In this document: piece after piece, positions 14,995-23,789 of the stretch
Position numbering within the stretch: the stretch's first letter is position 1
Layout: every line of letters starts with the position of its first letter
Assembly: GCA_012729375.1 (NCBI GenBank)
Contig: JAAYDE010000107.1
Coordinates: 1 to 33,163, forward strand
Length of the DNA stretch: 33,163 bases
Direction of reading: 5' to 3'
Source: Deltaproteobacteria bacterium
GTDB taxonomy: Bacteria > Desulfobacterota > Desulfuromonadia > Desulfuromonadales > JAAYDE01
Position numbers and translations under genes: made by a program
The notes under the pieces: model-generated
Databases searched by the model: none
Seen by the model: only the letters and a program-made list of their open reading frames with translations
What the model was told of the DNA's origin: nothing

Positions 14995-17340
14995 ATGACC
15001 CTTGAAATCGCTTTGGTGCTGCTGATTCTTCTGTCCTGCCTGGTTCTGTTCATTACCGAATGGGTGCGTATGGATGTCGTCGCCCTGACGGTGCTGTCCA
15101 GTCTGGCGATTCTGGGCCTGGTCTCCCCCGCCGAGGCGGTGGGCGGTTTCAGCAACCCCGCGGTGATCACCGTGTGGGCCATGTTCATCATGAGCGAGGG
15201 GCTCACCCGCGCCGGCGTAGCTGACCGGATCGGCCGCCGGGTGATGCGCCTGGCGGGCCAAAGCGAGACGCGCATGATCGTCATTTTCATGATCGGGGGC
15301 GGCCTGCTTTCGGCCTTCATGAACAGCATCGGCGTGGCCGCGCTGATGATGCCGGTGGTTTCCGAGGTCACACGCCGCTCCGGGGTCTCCCCCTCCAAAG
15401 TGCTCATGCCCCTCGCCTTCGGCACCCTCCTCGGCGGCCTGACAACCCTGTTCGGCACGGCCCCGAACCTGCTGCTGAGCATGGCCCTGGAGGATGCCGT
15501 CGGTGACGGTTTCGGCATCTTCGATTTCGCCTATCTCGGGGTCCCGGTCCTTGTGGCCGGCACCGCTTTTGTCGCCCTGGCCGGGCGGCATCTCCTGCCG
15601 AAGGCCGATCCTGCCCGCAACTCGGCTCACCACCGCGACCTGCGCGCCGCATACAGCCTTCAGGAGCGCGTCTTCGCCCTCAAGGTCTCGGCCGATTCCC
15701 TGTTGGCGGGCCGCTCCATCGCCGCTTCGGGCCTCGTCGACATCGCCGGCTTGATGATCATCGCCCTCACCCGGGGGGGCCGCACCGAGGCCCTGCCGGC
15801 CCGCACCACGATACTCCAGGCGGGCGACATCCTCCTCGCCCAAGGACGCTTCGACCGCTTCACCCGGCTGCGCAGCTGGAACACTCTGGCCATCGTCCGG
15901 GAGGCGCCGATTCTCCATGAAAAACTGGTCACCAACAGCGCCCTGGCGGAACTGGTGACAGCGGAAAAAAGTTCCCTAACAGGCCAATCGCTGAGGCACC
16001 GGACCTTCCGCGAGCGCTTCGGCCTCAATGTGCTGGCGGTGCGCCGCGGCGACCGGGTGCGCCGCACCCGCCTGGCGGAACAGGTTCTCGCCGCCGGCGA
16101 CCGTCTGCTGGTGCAGGGAAGTCCACAGGCTTTGGAGGCGCTCCAGGGCCAAGCCGAATTTACCGAAATCGTTCCTCTTGAGGTCGCCGAGATGCGCTCC
16201 CTCTACCAGCTCGACGAACGGCTCTTCGTCCTGCGGGTGCCGGAGGACAGCTCGCTGGTCGGCTCCTCGCTGGGGGAAAACCGCCTCGGCGACGCCTTCG
16301 ATTTCCGCCTGCTGGGGCTTTTCCGCGGCGGCGAAGTACTGGAATCCCCTTCCTCGGAAGAGATCCTGCAGACGGGCGACCTCCTGCTCATTCAGGGCCG
16401 GGAGTCGGATCTCGACATCCTGCGCGGTTTCCAGCAGTTGGAGAAAATGGAGGACGTCTCGTCCTATCTCAATCTGTTCGATCACGGCGACCTCGATCTG
16501 GTCGAGGCGACCCTCCACCCCCACGGCAAGTATGCCGGGCAGCGGGTGGAGGCCCTGAATTTCTATCAGCGCCGGGTCGAGGTGGCGGCCATCTGGCGGG
16601 AAGGAAGGCCCTACCGCTCCGGGCTGGGGACCATGGTCCTGCAGCAGGGGGACGCCCTGCTCATCGTCGGCCCGCGGTCGCGCCTGGCCGAACTCAACGG
16701 CGACGAGAACCTCATCATCCTCAACCCGGTCCATGTCAAACCGGTGGATACCCGCAAGGCGCCGCTGGCCGGCGCCCTCATGCTGCTGCTGGTCGCCTCG
16801 GTCCTTTTCGGCCTGCTGCCGATCTATGTGGCCGCCGTCGCCGCGGCCACCCTCATGGTGCTGACCCGTTGCATAACCATGGAACAGGCCTACCGGGCCA
16901 TCGAATGGCGCTCCATCTTTCTCATCGCCGGCATGCTGCCCCTGGGCGCCGCCATGCAGCACAGCGGCGCCGCCGCCTGGATCGCCCAGGGCGTGCTCGG
17001 CCTCCTCGGCGCGGCGGGGCCGTGGGCGGTCATTATCGGCCTTTACGCCATCACCGCCTGCGGCGCCCTGATCGTGCCGACGCCCGCCCTGGTGCTGATC
17101 ATGGCCCCCATCGCCCTGACCCTCAGCACGGCCCTGGCCATCGCCCCCCAGACAGGGATTATGGCCGTGGCCATCGCCGCGACCAGTCTCGCCAGCCCGG
17201 TCTCCCATCCGGCCAACACCCTGGTCATGGGCCCCGGCGGATACCGCTTCACCGATTACCTGAAACTCGGCATCCCCTTGACCCTGGTGGTTTGCGCCGT
17301 AACCTTCCTCCTTTTGCCGGTGACCTGGCCTTTGAAGTGA
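14995..17340 (+). CDS. SLC13/DASS-type permease with four RCK_C (TrkA-C) domains
   Basis: This 781-residue inner-membrane carrier resembles the divalent anion/Na+ symporter (CitT/SLC13) group. The N-terminal membrane half (1-195; FGTAPNLLLSMAL holds the hairpin SNT-like T-x-P-N motif) and C-terminal half (about 589-781; SPVSHPANTLVMGPGGY) flank a large cytosolic insert. The insert contains four RCK_C-like repeats starting near residues 220, 316, 404 and 499, each ending in a GD-x-LL-[VI]-x-G-type strand. Two such domains are usual, so four is large. Substrates of relatives are dicarboxylates, sulfate or sulfite-type anions. ATG 14995 is used because the transmembrane segment starts there; the ribosome site is weak. 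It is transcribed alone. Confidence 0.85.
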   Translation: MTLEIALVLLILLSCLVLFITEWVRMDVVALTVLSSLAILGLVSPAEAVGGFSNPAVITVWAMFIMSEGLTRAGVADRIGRRVMRLAGQSETRMIVIFMIGGGLLSAFMNSIGVAALMMPVVSEVTRRSGVSPSKVLMPLAFGTLLGGLTTLFGTAPNLLLSMALEDAVGDGFGIFDFAYLGVPVLVAGTAFVALAGRHLLPKADPARNSAHHRDLRAAYSLQERVFALKVSADSLLAGRSIAASGLVDIAGLMIIALTRGGRTEALPARTTILQAGDILLAQGRFDRFTRLRSWNTLAIVREAPILHEKLVTNSALAELVTAEKSSLTGQSLRHRTFRERFGLNVLAVRRGDRVRRTRLAEQVLAAGDRLLVQGSPQALEALQGQAEFTEIVPLEVAEMRSLYQLDERLFVLRVPEDSSLVGSSLGENRLGDAFDFRLLGLFRGGEVLESPSSEEILQTGDLLLIQGRESDLDILRGFQQLEKMEDVSSYLNLFDHGDLDLVEATLHPHGKYAGQRVEALNFYQRRVEVAAIWREGRPYRSGLGTMVLQQGDALLIVGPRSRLAELNGDENLIILNPVHVKPVDTRKAPLAGALMLLLVASVLFGLLPIYVAAVAAATLMVLTRCITMEQAYRAIEWRSIFLIAGMLPLGAAMQHSGAAAWIAQGVLGLLGAAGPWAVIIGLYAITACGALIVPTPALVLIMAPIALTLSTALAIAPQTGIMAVAIAATSLASPVSHPANTLVMGPGGYRFTDYLKLGIPLTLVVCAVTFLLLPVTWPLK

Positions 17341-17384
17341 CCGGTGACCGGTGATTGGTGATTAGTGATTAGTTATTAGTAAAA
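17336..17384 (+). repeat. Degenerate heptamer tandem repeat
   Basis: Seven consecutive 7-bp units start within the permease stop codon: AGTGACC, GGTGACC, GGTGATT, GGTGATT, AGTGATT, AGTTATT, AGTAAAA. The units drift gradually, as expected from slippage followed by point mutation. The unit resembles the GGTGGAC unit of the array at 24139-24187. Confidence 0.75.
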
Positions 17385-17440
17385 TCAACCACATAAACCA
17401 TTTTCCAGTCACCATTTTTTGGTGAAAGGCAACATCCAAC

Positions 17441-17473
17441 AAAAAAGAGCGCCGACTCGCAGCGCTCTTTTTT
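17441..17473. terminator. Bidirectional terminator between convergent genes
   Basis: AAAAAAGAGCGC (17441-17452) pairs with GCGCTCTTTTTT (17462-17473) across a 9-nt loop. A-runs and T-runs on both sides let it act for the plus-strand permease gene and the minus-strand rhodanese operon. Confidence 0.85.
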
Positions 17474-17509
17474 GTTTACGGACAGTACCGGAACAGACCC
17501 CAGTCCTGA

Positions 17510-18085
17510 TCAATAGGGATGGAACTCCCGGACGCGGTATTTCCCGGTCTCCCGAAAATCGGGGCTGTAATCCTTGCTGAAGTCCTCGTATTTCGGGGTG
17601 AATTTGCCCATGTACTGGTTGACCACCGGATAGCCCGCCTTGATCCAGGCGAGCATGCCGCCATCGACGATTTTCATGTTGGTGTAGCCGAATTTCTGCA
17701 GATAGGGGGCGATGTAGAAAGCCCGGTGGGATGTCCGGCAGAAGATGTAGAGCTCCGCTCCGGCATCGGGAATGGCCTTGGGAATGGTATAAAAATGCCC
17801 GGCATGGATGTTGTCGGCCCCCTCGATGTGGAAGGTGTAGAATTCGGGAGCGCTTCTCAAATCCACAATATAGGCCTTTCTTTTGCCGTCGTTGACCTCA
17901 TCGACGATCTTTTTGAACTCCTCCACGCCGATGATCTTTTCGGCGGAGATTTCTTTCCTCATCTCCTGATGTACCTGCTTCTCTGTGGCCGCCGGATCAA
18001 CCTTGTTTTCGGCGGCGAAAACCCCGGAGGCCGCCAGGAGAAATATCGCCAAGCCAAACAACAATGATTTCATTGTGGAAGTCAT
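17510..18085 (-). CDS. Exported rhodanese-like protein
   Basis: This 191-residue protein has a signal peptide (about 1-24, MKSLLFGLAIFLLAASGVFA) and a single rhodanese domain. The fold is recognised by YIVDLRSAPEFYTFHIEGADNI and the active loop IFCRTSHRA with Cys116, followed by the C-terminal GGMLAWIKAGYPV motif. It would carry persulfide sulfur in the periplasm, or act as a redox/phosphatase-like fold. AAGGAG sits 9 bases before the first ATG 18085; an in-frame ATG four codons later is possible. It follows the metallo-beta-lactamase-rhodanese gene by 33 bp and is the second gene of that operon, ending at the terminator 17441-17473. Confidence 0.88.
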   Translation of the reverse strand: MTSTMKSLLFGLAIFLLAASGVFAAENKVDPAATEKQVHQEMRKEISAEKIIGVEEFKKIVDEVNDGKRKAYIVDLRSAPEFYTFHIEGADNIHAGHFYTIPKAIPDAGAELYIFCRTSHRAFYIAPYLQKFGYTNMKIVDGGMLAWIKAGYPVVNQYMGKFTPKYEDFSKDYSPDFRETGKYRVREFHPY

Positions 18086-18118
18086 TTTCCGTTACTCCTT
18101 ATGAGGATCCCGCAACGA

Positions 18119-19501
18119 TCATTTGACAAGTTCAAAGCCCGCCTGATTCCAGGCGATGGTGCCGCCCGCCATGCCGTACACCTTGGCGTAGCCGCTCTGC
18201 TTGAGGAAGGAAGCGACGATGTTGGAGCGGTACCCCGTCCCGCAGGTGACCACCACCTCTTCATTCCTGGGCAGGCTGAAATCATCGCCGAGGATTTTGG
18301 GCAGGGGCAGGTTCTCGGCGCCCTGGATATGGCCGCGACCCCACTCGGGAGGATTGCGCACGTCGATGATGCGTGGCGCCGCGCCCTTTTCGAGCCTTTT
18401 CTTGAGTTCCTGCACCGAAAGCTGATCGAGTTTTTCCACCGGCCGGCCGGAATAGACCCAGGAGGCGATTCCACCGGCGAGATAGCCGAGAATCTTGTCG
18501 TAACCGATGCGGTGCAGTTCAACGCACATGGCGTCGTAGGCTTCCTTGTCATCCACCACCAGCAGCAAATCGCTGTGGGGATCCACCGTCATCCCCACCA
18601 GGTTGGCCATCTGCTTCTCGAAACCGATATTCAGGGAGTTGGGGATATGGAAACCGCCGAAGGCCGCCATGTCGCGGGAATCGATGACGACCGCCCCGGT
18701 CTTCATCCGCTCCTCGAACTGGTCCGGAGTCAGCGCCTGGTCGGAAGAACACCGGCTCAGCAGGGGCGCGCCCTTGATATTGGTCTGGATGATGTGGGTA
18801 AAACTCTTGGGCCGGGTCGGAAAACCGCGACTCATCTCGGCCTTGAAATCGGCAAAATTCTTAAAACCGAGCATGGGGTTGTTGCGCCGCTCGTAGCCGA
18901 GGGTGGAACTGGTCTTGGAGCTCATTCCCCGGCCGCACAGGGAACCCATGCCGTGGGCGGGAAAGACCTCGAGGTGATCGGGATAGGCACCCAGTTTGTT
19001 GTAGAGGGAATCGTAGAGGTTGTGGACCTGCTCCTCGAGAATCTCGTCCCCCGCCAGGTCGGGACGGCCGATGTCGTTGACGAAAAGGAGATCGCCGGTC
19101 AGCACCATCCACGGATCCGCGGAGCGGGATTTGTCGCTGATCAGCAGGGACAAGGCGTTGGGGGTATGACCCGGCGTGTAAAGCACCTTGATCCGTGCGT
19201 TGCCGATCTCGATGATGTCCCCTTCCTTGAGGGTTTTATGCTCGTAGTCCACCGCGGCCTTTTCGTGGAGATAAATCGGCGCCTGGGTGTGGGAGCGCAG
19301 CTCTTGCCCGCCGCTGACATGATCGGCGTGGACATGGGTATCGATGATGTGAGAGATCTTCATCCCCTCGTTGCGGGAGATATCGAGGTAATCCTGGACG
19401 TCCCGCTTGGGGTCGACGACCACCATCGCCTTGGCGCCGGGACAACCGATGACGTAGGAAAAGCACCCGAGACCGGGAACAACAATCTGCTTGAAATACA
19501 T
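18119..19501 (-). CDS. Metallo-beta-lactamase / persulfide-dioxygenase-like protein with two rhodanese domains
   Basis: In this 460-residue cytosolic fusion, the N-terminal ETHE1-type MBL domain has THVHADH (55-61), H112 (TPGHTP) and the metal-bridging Asp137 (LTGDLLF), which in the family bind a mononuclear iron that oxidises glutathione persulfide. A first rhodanese domain (about 245-350) lacks a catalytic cysteine (VVDDKEAYDA instead) and is probably structural. The second (about 355-460) has Cys420 in VVTCGTGYRSN. This layout is known in bacterial sulfide-oxidation enzymes. It has a good AAAGGAG ribosome site and a sigma-70-like promoter upstream; with the exported rhodanese it probably handles sulfane sulfur. 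Confidence 0.88.
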   Translation of the reverse strand: MYFKQIVVPGLGCFSYVIGCPGAKAMVVVDPKRDVQDYLDISRNEGMKISHIIDTHVHADHVSGGQELRSHTQAPIYLHEKAAVDYEHKTLKEGDIIEIGNARIKVLYTPGHTPNALSLLISDKSRSADPWMVLTGDLLFVNDIGRPDLAGDEILEEQVHNLYDSLYNKLGAYPDHLEVFPAHGMGSLCGRGMSSKTSSTLGYERRNNPMLGFKNFADFKAEMSRGFPTRPKSFTHIIQTNIKGAPLLSRCSSDQALTPDQFEERMKTGAVVIDSRDMAAFGGFHIPNSLNIGFEKQMANLVGMTVDPHSDLLLVVDDKEAYDAMCVELHRIGYDKILGYLAGGIASWVYSGRPVEKLDQLSVQELKKRLEKGAAPRIIDVRNPPEWGRGHIQGAENLPLPKILGDDFSLPRNEEVVVTCGTGYRSNIVASFLKQSGYAKVYGMAGGTIAWNQAGFELVK

Positions 19502-19552
19502 AGTCTTAACTCCTTTGCCCTTGGTTCGACTGGGTGGATGGTTACGATGATG

Positions 19553-19580
19553 TTTATACCTCCCTCGTTGAGTATATCAA
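19553..19580 (-). promoter_or_regulatory. Promoter of the MBL-rhodanese operon
   Basis: On the minus strand, TTGATA (19575-19580) and TATAAA (19553-19558) are 16 bp apart, about 50 bp upstream of the start codon at 19501, a close sigma-70 match. Confidence 0.6.
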
Positions 19581-19590
19581 GGGGAAGGAG

Positions 19591-19632
19591 GAAAAAAGAG
19601 AGAAGCGTCCCCGGGCTCCCCCGGTAGACGCC
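19591..19632 (-). terminator. Intrinsic terminator of the peroxiredoxin gene
   Basis: On the minus strand, GCGTC/GACGC arms (19627-19631 with 19605-19609), extended inward by CCGGG-type pairs, form a GC-rich hairpin. A T-rich stretch (19591-19604, including a T6 run) follows, 16 bp after the peroxiredoxin stop codon. Confidence 0.65.
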
Positions 19633-19647
19633 TCCCCAGCTGCGTAG

Positions 19648-20307
19648 TTACTTTTTCAACGTCCGATGGCAGAACCACCAGTCGTAGTAACCATCCGGAT
19701 ACTGTCTTTTGCGTTCTTTGGCCGACTTGCAGTCCTTGCACGGGGGAATAATGACCCGGTCCTGGATCAGTTCGTTATTGGGCCAGTTCGCCGGCATGGC
19801 CACCCCTTCCTGGTCGGAAATCTGCAGGGCTTTGACGGCGCGCACGATCTCGTCCATGTTGCGCCCCAGTTCCTGGGGATAGTAGAGAATCAGGCGGATT
19901 TTTCCTTCCGGATCGCCGACGAAGACGGCGCGGACCGTGTTGGAACCGGACTTGGGATGGAGCATCCCCATCTTGTAGGCGATGGTGTCGTTGGCGGCGA
20001 TGATCGGGAATTGGATCTCCACGCCGAGATTTTCAGCGATCCACTCATCCCATTTGATGTGGGAGAAAACCTGGTCGATGGACATGCCCACGAGTTTGCA
20101 ATTCAGGTTTTTAAAATCGTCATACCTTTTCTGGAAAGCGACGAATTCGGTGGTGCAGACAGGCGTAAAATCAGCCGGGTGGCTGAAGAGGACAAACCAG
20201 GAACCTTTGAGATCGCCCGGAATGTTCATGGGACCATGGGTGGTCTGAACTTCGAGTTCGGGAAACTTATCGCCCAATAACGGCATTGCGGGTCTTTCCT
20301 GTTCCAT
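19648..20307 (-). CDS. 1-Cys (Prx6-type) peroxiredoxin
   Basis: This 219-residue thiol peroxidase reduces H2O2 or organic peroxides. The peroxidatic cysteine is Cys51 in [14 protein letters not shown]. The extended C-terminal domain (about 150-219) with [18 protein letters not shown] is typical of the Prx6/AhpC-TSA archaeal-type clade, including the pair CKDC (about residues 195-198) that can resolve the disulfide in some members. The first ATG (20307) is used because AAGGAGG lies just upstream; a second ATG at residue 8 is possible. It is monocistronic, with its own promoter and terminator. Confidence 0.92.
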   Translation of the reverse strand: MEQERPAMPLLGDKFPELEVQTTHGPMNIPGDLKGSWFVLFSHPADFTPVCTTEFVAFQKRYDDFKNLNCKLVGMSIDQVFSHIKWDEWIAENLGVEIQFPIIAANDTIAYKMGMLHPKSGSNTVRAVFVGDPEGKIRLILYYPQELGRNMDEIVRAVKALQISDQEGVAMPANWPNNELIQDRVIIPPCKDCKSAKERKRQYPDGYYDWWFCHRTLKK

Positions 20308-20452
20308 TTCTTTCCTCCTTGTTTATGTTTTTATAAAGTAACGAAGCCCCATCTGCTTCTTCTGTCCACGGTCGCCTGGAAATACGCCGGCCACCAAAGG
20401 GCTCGAACCAGGACAAACATGAAACTTTTTGTTGATGCGAAGTTCTGGAATG

Positions 20453-20505
20453 TTTATAGCGGATTAAAACTAATCTGTCAATATATTCCTATATAATAAT
20501 TATTA
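20453..20505 (-). promoter_or_regulatory. Sigma-70 promoter of the peroxiredoxin gene with a PerR/Fur-like box
   Basis: On the minus strand, a perfect TTGACA (20476-20481) and TATAAA (20453-20458) are 17 bp apart. Just upstream of the -35, bases 20491-20505 match the PerR consensus TTATAATnATTATAA at 12 of 14 defined positions, and the core is a 14-bp palindrome (20493-20506). The promoter is well supported. The regulator is inferred from similarity to the PerR/Fur family sites and from the peroxide function of the gene; AT-rich DNA raises the chance of a fortuitous match. Confidence 0.65.
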
Positions 20506-20535
20506 TTGTTATAGTTTTTTTCCCCGATTCCCACC

Positions 20536-20575
20536 AAAAAAAACAGCGGCCCTTCCGGACCGCCGTTTTTTTTTT
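20536..20575. terminator. Terminator of the betaine transporter operon
   Basis: An imperfect 10-bp stem (ACAGCGGCCC with GGACCGCCGT, two mismatches) with a TTCC loop lies between runs of eight A and nine or more T, 20 bp after the stop of the binding protein gene (minus strand). Confidence 0.75.
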
Positions 20576-20594
20576 CGCCCCTGTCGAAAGAGCG

Positions 20595-21512
20595 TTACTT
20601 CAGCCATTCCTCGATTTTTTTGGGATATTTCTTCATCCAGCGCACGGCGTTGTCATAGGGATCGCCGCCTTCCTCGTTCCACACCATCAGTTCGGCCATA
20701 TCGTTGGGACTCCACTGGAAGTTGTTGAGAACCCTGTAAACCTCAGGCATCTCTTCCTTCAGCCCCTTGCGGACGATGGTGTTGATATTCTCGGCGCCGC
20801 CATAGACTCCCTTAGGATCGGCCAGATATTTGAGGTCCCATTTGGCAAATTTCCAGTGGGGGGTCCAACCGGTCACCACAACCCATTGATTGTTTTTGAT
20901 CTTGTCGGCAAGGACCATGGTCATGGTGGACCCGCTGCCCTCCACCAGTTTCATGTTCTTGATGCCGTACTCCTTGATCACCTGTTCCGTTTTGGACATC
21001 AGGCCGGCACCGGGATCGATGCCGATGATCTTCTTTTCGAACTTATCCGCATTGGCATCCATTTCCTCGATGGAGTCGATGGTGACGTAAGTCGGAACGA
21101 CCAGACCGATTTTGGTCCCCTCCAGATTAGGGCCAAGGTCTTCCACCTTGTCCTGAACCTCTTTCAGGTAGTGACCATGGGTGGTGGGGAGCCAGGCGGC
21201 GACCAGGCCGTCCACGTCGCCGCTGCCGACCGCCTGCCACATGGCGGCGGCGCTGACCGAAATGATCTTGACCTCATAACCGAGTTTCTCCTGCAACACC
21301 GCCCTGACCAGGTTGGTGCTGGCGACTTCCGAGGACCACTCCACATAGACCAGTTCCACCTTCTTTTTGGCGGGAGCGGCCGGAGCCTTGGTTTCAGTTG
21401 CGGCAGGTGCCGCCTTGGACTCGGTTTTTTCCTGTTTTTCACTTTTCTGACAGGCAAAGATCATCAGAGCTGCCAGGACGAGAGTCAGACTTGAAAACAG
21501 CTTTCTCTTCAT
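20595..21512 (-). CDS. proX: Glycine betaine/proline-type ABC transporter substrate-binding lipoprotein
   Basis: This 305-residue lipoprotein has the signal LTLVLAALMIFAC with lipid-modified Cys21, followed by a Lys/Glu/Ala-rich linker (22-50). The OpuAC-type binding domain begins VELVYVEWSSEVASTNLV and carries WxxxGSGDVDGLVAAWLPTTHG, the region that shapes the aromatic cage for quaternary ammonium ligands, and GWTPHWKFAKWDLKYL near the end. It captures the osmolyte and delivers it to the ATPase-permease pair encoded upstream. It is the last gene of the operon, 15 bp after the permease. Ligand choice among betaine, choline and proline betaine cannot be set from sequence alone. Confidence 0.88.
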   Translation of the reverse strand: MKRKLFSSLTLVLAALMIFACQKSEKQEKTESKAAPAATETKAPAAPAKKKVELVYVEWSSEVASTNLVRAVLQEKLGYEVKIISVSAAAMWQAVGSGDVDGLVAAWLPTTHGHYLKEVQDKVEDLGPNLEGTKIGLVVPTYVTIDSIEEMDANADKFEKKIIGIDPGAGLMSKTEQVIKEYGIKNMKLVEGSGSTMTMVLADKIKNNQWVVVTGWTPHWKFAKWDLKYLADPKGVYGGAENINTIVRKGLKEEMPEVYRVLNNFQWSPNDMAELMVWNEEGGDPYDNAVRWMKKYPKKIEEWLK

Positions 21513-21527
21513 TCCATCCTCCTTGCG

Positions 21528-22364
21528 TTAGTGGGTTTTCCCTTGGTGGGTTATCTTCTGGGTGATGCGGTCAAAAATAATGGCGATGATGACGACAGCC
21601 AAACCGGCTTCAAAACCCATCCCCGGCTTGAAGCGCTGGATCGCCTTCCACACCTCGCTGCCGAGACCGCCGGCGCCGATCATGGCGGCGATGACCACCA
21701 TCGACAGAGAAAGCATGATGGTCTGGTTGACCCCGGCCATAATGGTCGGTCTGGCCAGGGGAAGCTGAACCTTGAGCAACTTCTGCAGACGGCTGGAGCC
21801 AAAGGCATCCGCCGCCTCGATCAGTTCCTTGGGCACCTGCCGAATACCCAGGTCGGTGAGCCGGATGGCCGGCGGCATGGCGAAGATGACGGTGGAGAAA
21901 ACCGCCGACACCGGCCCCAGGCCGAAAAAGGGGATGGCCGGAATCAGGTAGACAAAGGCCGGCATGGTCTGCATCAGGTCGAGAATGGGCAGGACGATAC
22001 GGTTGACCAGGGGGAAAAGCGCTGAAGCAATGCCGATGGGAATGCCCAGGCTGATCGCCACCAGGGTGGCGGCAATGACCAGCGAAATGGTGGCCATAGT
22101 GGCCCCCCACAGCCCGAGATTCCAGATCAGGGCGAGACCGGCCACCGAAAAAAGGGCGATGCGCCGGCCGGCCAGACGCCAGGCCAAAAGGGCAATGAGC
22201 AGAATCAGAACCATGGGCGGTATTTTTTCCAGGTTCTCCACCAGAACTTCATTGGCGTTTTCGACCACATTGGAAACCGCCTTGGTTATGAAGGAAAAAT
22301 TCTCCGTGAGAAAATCGATGGCGGCCTCGATAGCCTCACCAAGAGGGAGTTTGGGAATGGTCAT
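21528..22364 (-). CDS. proW: Glycine betaine/proline-type ABC transporter permease
   Basis: This 278-residue inner-membrane protein has about six transmembrane segments, including IPPMVLILLIALLAWRLAG and RIALFSVAGLALIWNLGLWG near the N-terminus. The ProW/OpuAB coupling motif appears as KELIEAADAFGSSRLQKLLKVQLPLARPTIMAGVNQ, in the usual EAA---G position. It forms the channel for osmolyte uptake with the ATPase encoded 5 bp upstream. The N-terminal cytosolic stretch is short, as in ProW rather than longer fused OpuB types. Confidence 0.9.
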   Translation of the reverse strand: MTIPKLPLGEAIEAAIDFLTENFSFITKAVSNVVENANEVLVENLEKIPPMVLILLIALLAWRLAGRRIALFSVAGLALIWNLGLWGATMATISLVIAATLVAISLGIPIGIASALFPLVNRIVLPILDLMQTMPAFVYLIPAIPFFGLGPVSAVFSTVIFAMPPAIRLTDLGIRQVPKELIEAADAFGSSRLQKLLKVQLPLARPTIMAGVNQTIMLSLSMVVIAAMIGAGGLGSEVWKAIQRFKPGMGFEAGLAVVIIAIIFDRITQKITHQGKTH

Positions 22365-22369
22365 GGAAG

Positions 22370-23539
22370 TTACCTTTCACGGTTCAGGCCGGCAATGATG
22401 TTGCCGCGCACGATGGCCCCTTTGAGGACGCCGCTTTCATCCACCACCGCCGCCGGAAAACTTTCCAGGGCGAAGAGTTCGGTCAGACTGGTATCCGGGG
22501 TGACCCGTGAGGGTTCCTTGAGAATTTCCTTCAGATCGGAGATTCCTTTGCGGATCAGCTCCGAAGCGTCGTCGGCGTTGACGATGCCGAGCAGCAGACG
22601 TTTCCGGTCGACGACAAAGATGCTCGAAATGCCGACCTCCTCCATTTCCCGCAGGGCCGTTTTGGGGCCGTCCTTGGGCCAGGTGATGGAATAGGCCTTT
22701 TTCATGATCGAGGAGGCGGTCAGCACCTTGGACATATCGACGTCCTCGACAAATTTCTCCACATAATCATCGGCGGGATTGGTGAGGATCTCTTCAGGGG
22801 TCCCCTGCTGAACCAGCCGCCCGTCTTTCAGAATGATGATCTTATCCCCCAACTTGAGAGCCTCATCCAGGTCGTGGGTGATGAAAACGATGGTTTTGCC
22901 CACCCGACTCTGCAGTTGCAGCAATTCTTCCTGCATCTCCTTGCGGATCAGCGGATCGAGGGCGCTGAAGGCCTCGTCCATCAGCAGAATACCGGGATCG
23001 ATGGCCAGGGCGCGGGCCAGCCCGACCCGTTGCTGCATGCCGCCGCTGAGCTGATCGGGATAGTTGTCTTCCCATCCCTTGAGACCGACCAGCGCCAGGG
23101 CGTCCTCCGCCTTCTTCCGGCAGGTGTCCTTGCTTTCGCCGTGAATTTCTAAACCGTAGGCGACGTTCTGGATCACCGTGCGATGGGGAAAAAGGGCAAA
23201 GCGCTGGAAAACCATGCCGAAGCGGGTCTGACGAAACTCCCGGAGTTGGGCTTCATTGAGGCCACGGACATCGGTGCCGTCAATTAGGATGGAGCCGGCG
23301 GTTGGCTCGATCAGACGGTTCAGACAGCGGATCAGGGTCGATTTGCCGCTCCCAGAAAGTCCCATCACCACCAGGATTTCCCCTTCCTCCACGGAAAAGG
23401 AAACATCCCAGAGACCGAGGGCAAACCCCTTTTCCTTCATCAGCCGTTCCCTGTCCCACCCCTGGTCGAGGAGAGACAGGACCTGACGGGAAGGCTTGCC
23501 GAACACCTTGCCGAGTTTTTCAACCTCGATTTTTTTCAT
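22370..23539 (-). CDS. proV: Glycine betaine/proline-type ABC transporter ATP-binding protein with CBS pair
   Basis: This 389-residue ATPase energises betaine uptake. The N-terminal segment IEVEKLGKVFGKPSRQVL is typical of ProV/OpuAA. Then come Walker A GLSGSGKST, Q-loop VFQRFALFPHRT, signature LSGGMQQRVGLARAL, Walker B ILLMDEAFSALDPLIR and the switch FITHDLDEAL. The last 110 residues form two CBS motifs (ISSIFVVDRKRLLLGIVNADDA and ALESFPAAVVDESGVLKGAIVRGN), which in OpuA sense ionic strength or c-di-AMP. It begins at ATG 23539 without a strong ribosome site, the only sensible start given the family N-terminus. It is the first gene of the operon. Confidence 0.92.
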   Translation of the reverse strand: MKKIEVEKLGKVFGKPSRQVLSLLDQGWDRERLMKEKGFALGLWDVSFSVEEGEILVVMGLSGSGKSTLIRCLNRLIEPTAGSILIDGTDVRGLNEAQLREFRQTRFGMVFQRFALFPHRTVIQNVAYGLEIHGESKDTCRKKAEDALALVGLKGWEDNYPDQLSGGMQQRVGLARALAIDPGILLMDEAFSALDPLIRKEMQEELLQLQSRVGKTIVFITHDLDEALKLGDKIIILKDGRLVQQGTPEEILTNPADDYVEKFVEDVDMSKVLTASSIMKKAYSITWPKDGPKTALREMEEVGISSIFVVDRKRLLLGIVNADDASELIRKGISDLKEILKEPSRVTPDTSLTELFALESFPAAVVDESGVLKGAIVRGNIIAGLNRER

Positions 23540-23789
23540 ATAAATAAACGACTTTCACTATTTTGGAATTTTCGGTTAAAAATGCCCCGACAGCGGATTT
23601 CTGCCGGAGAGAAACCCTTACGCAAAAGGAAAGGATGGGAAACCAGATGCATGGAGCGGAAAGAAGCCGCCGAACCGGAGTATCCCGGCCGGGAGCGGTT
23701 TTTCCGATGGCGGACGGAAAACCGGGGAGGAACGTGGGTGTGTATTGCCGTGGGGTAAAACAAACCGGGAGGCCACCAACTCCTTTTAA

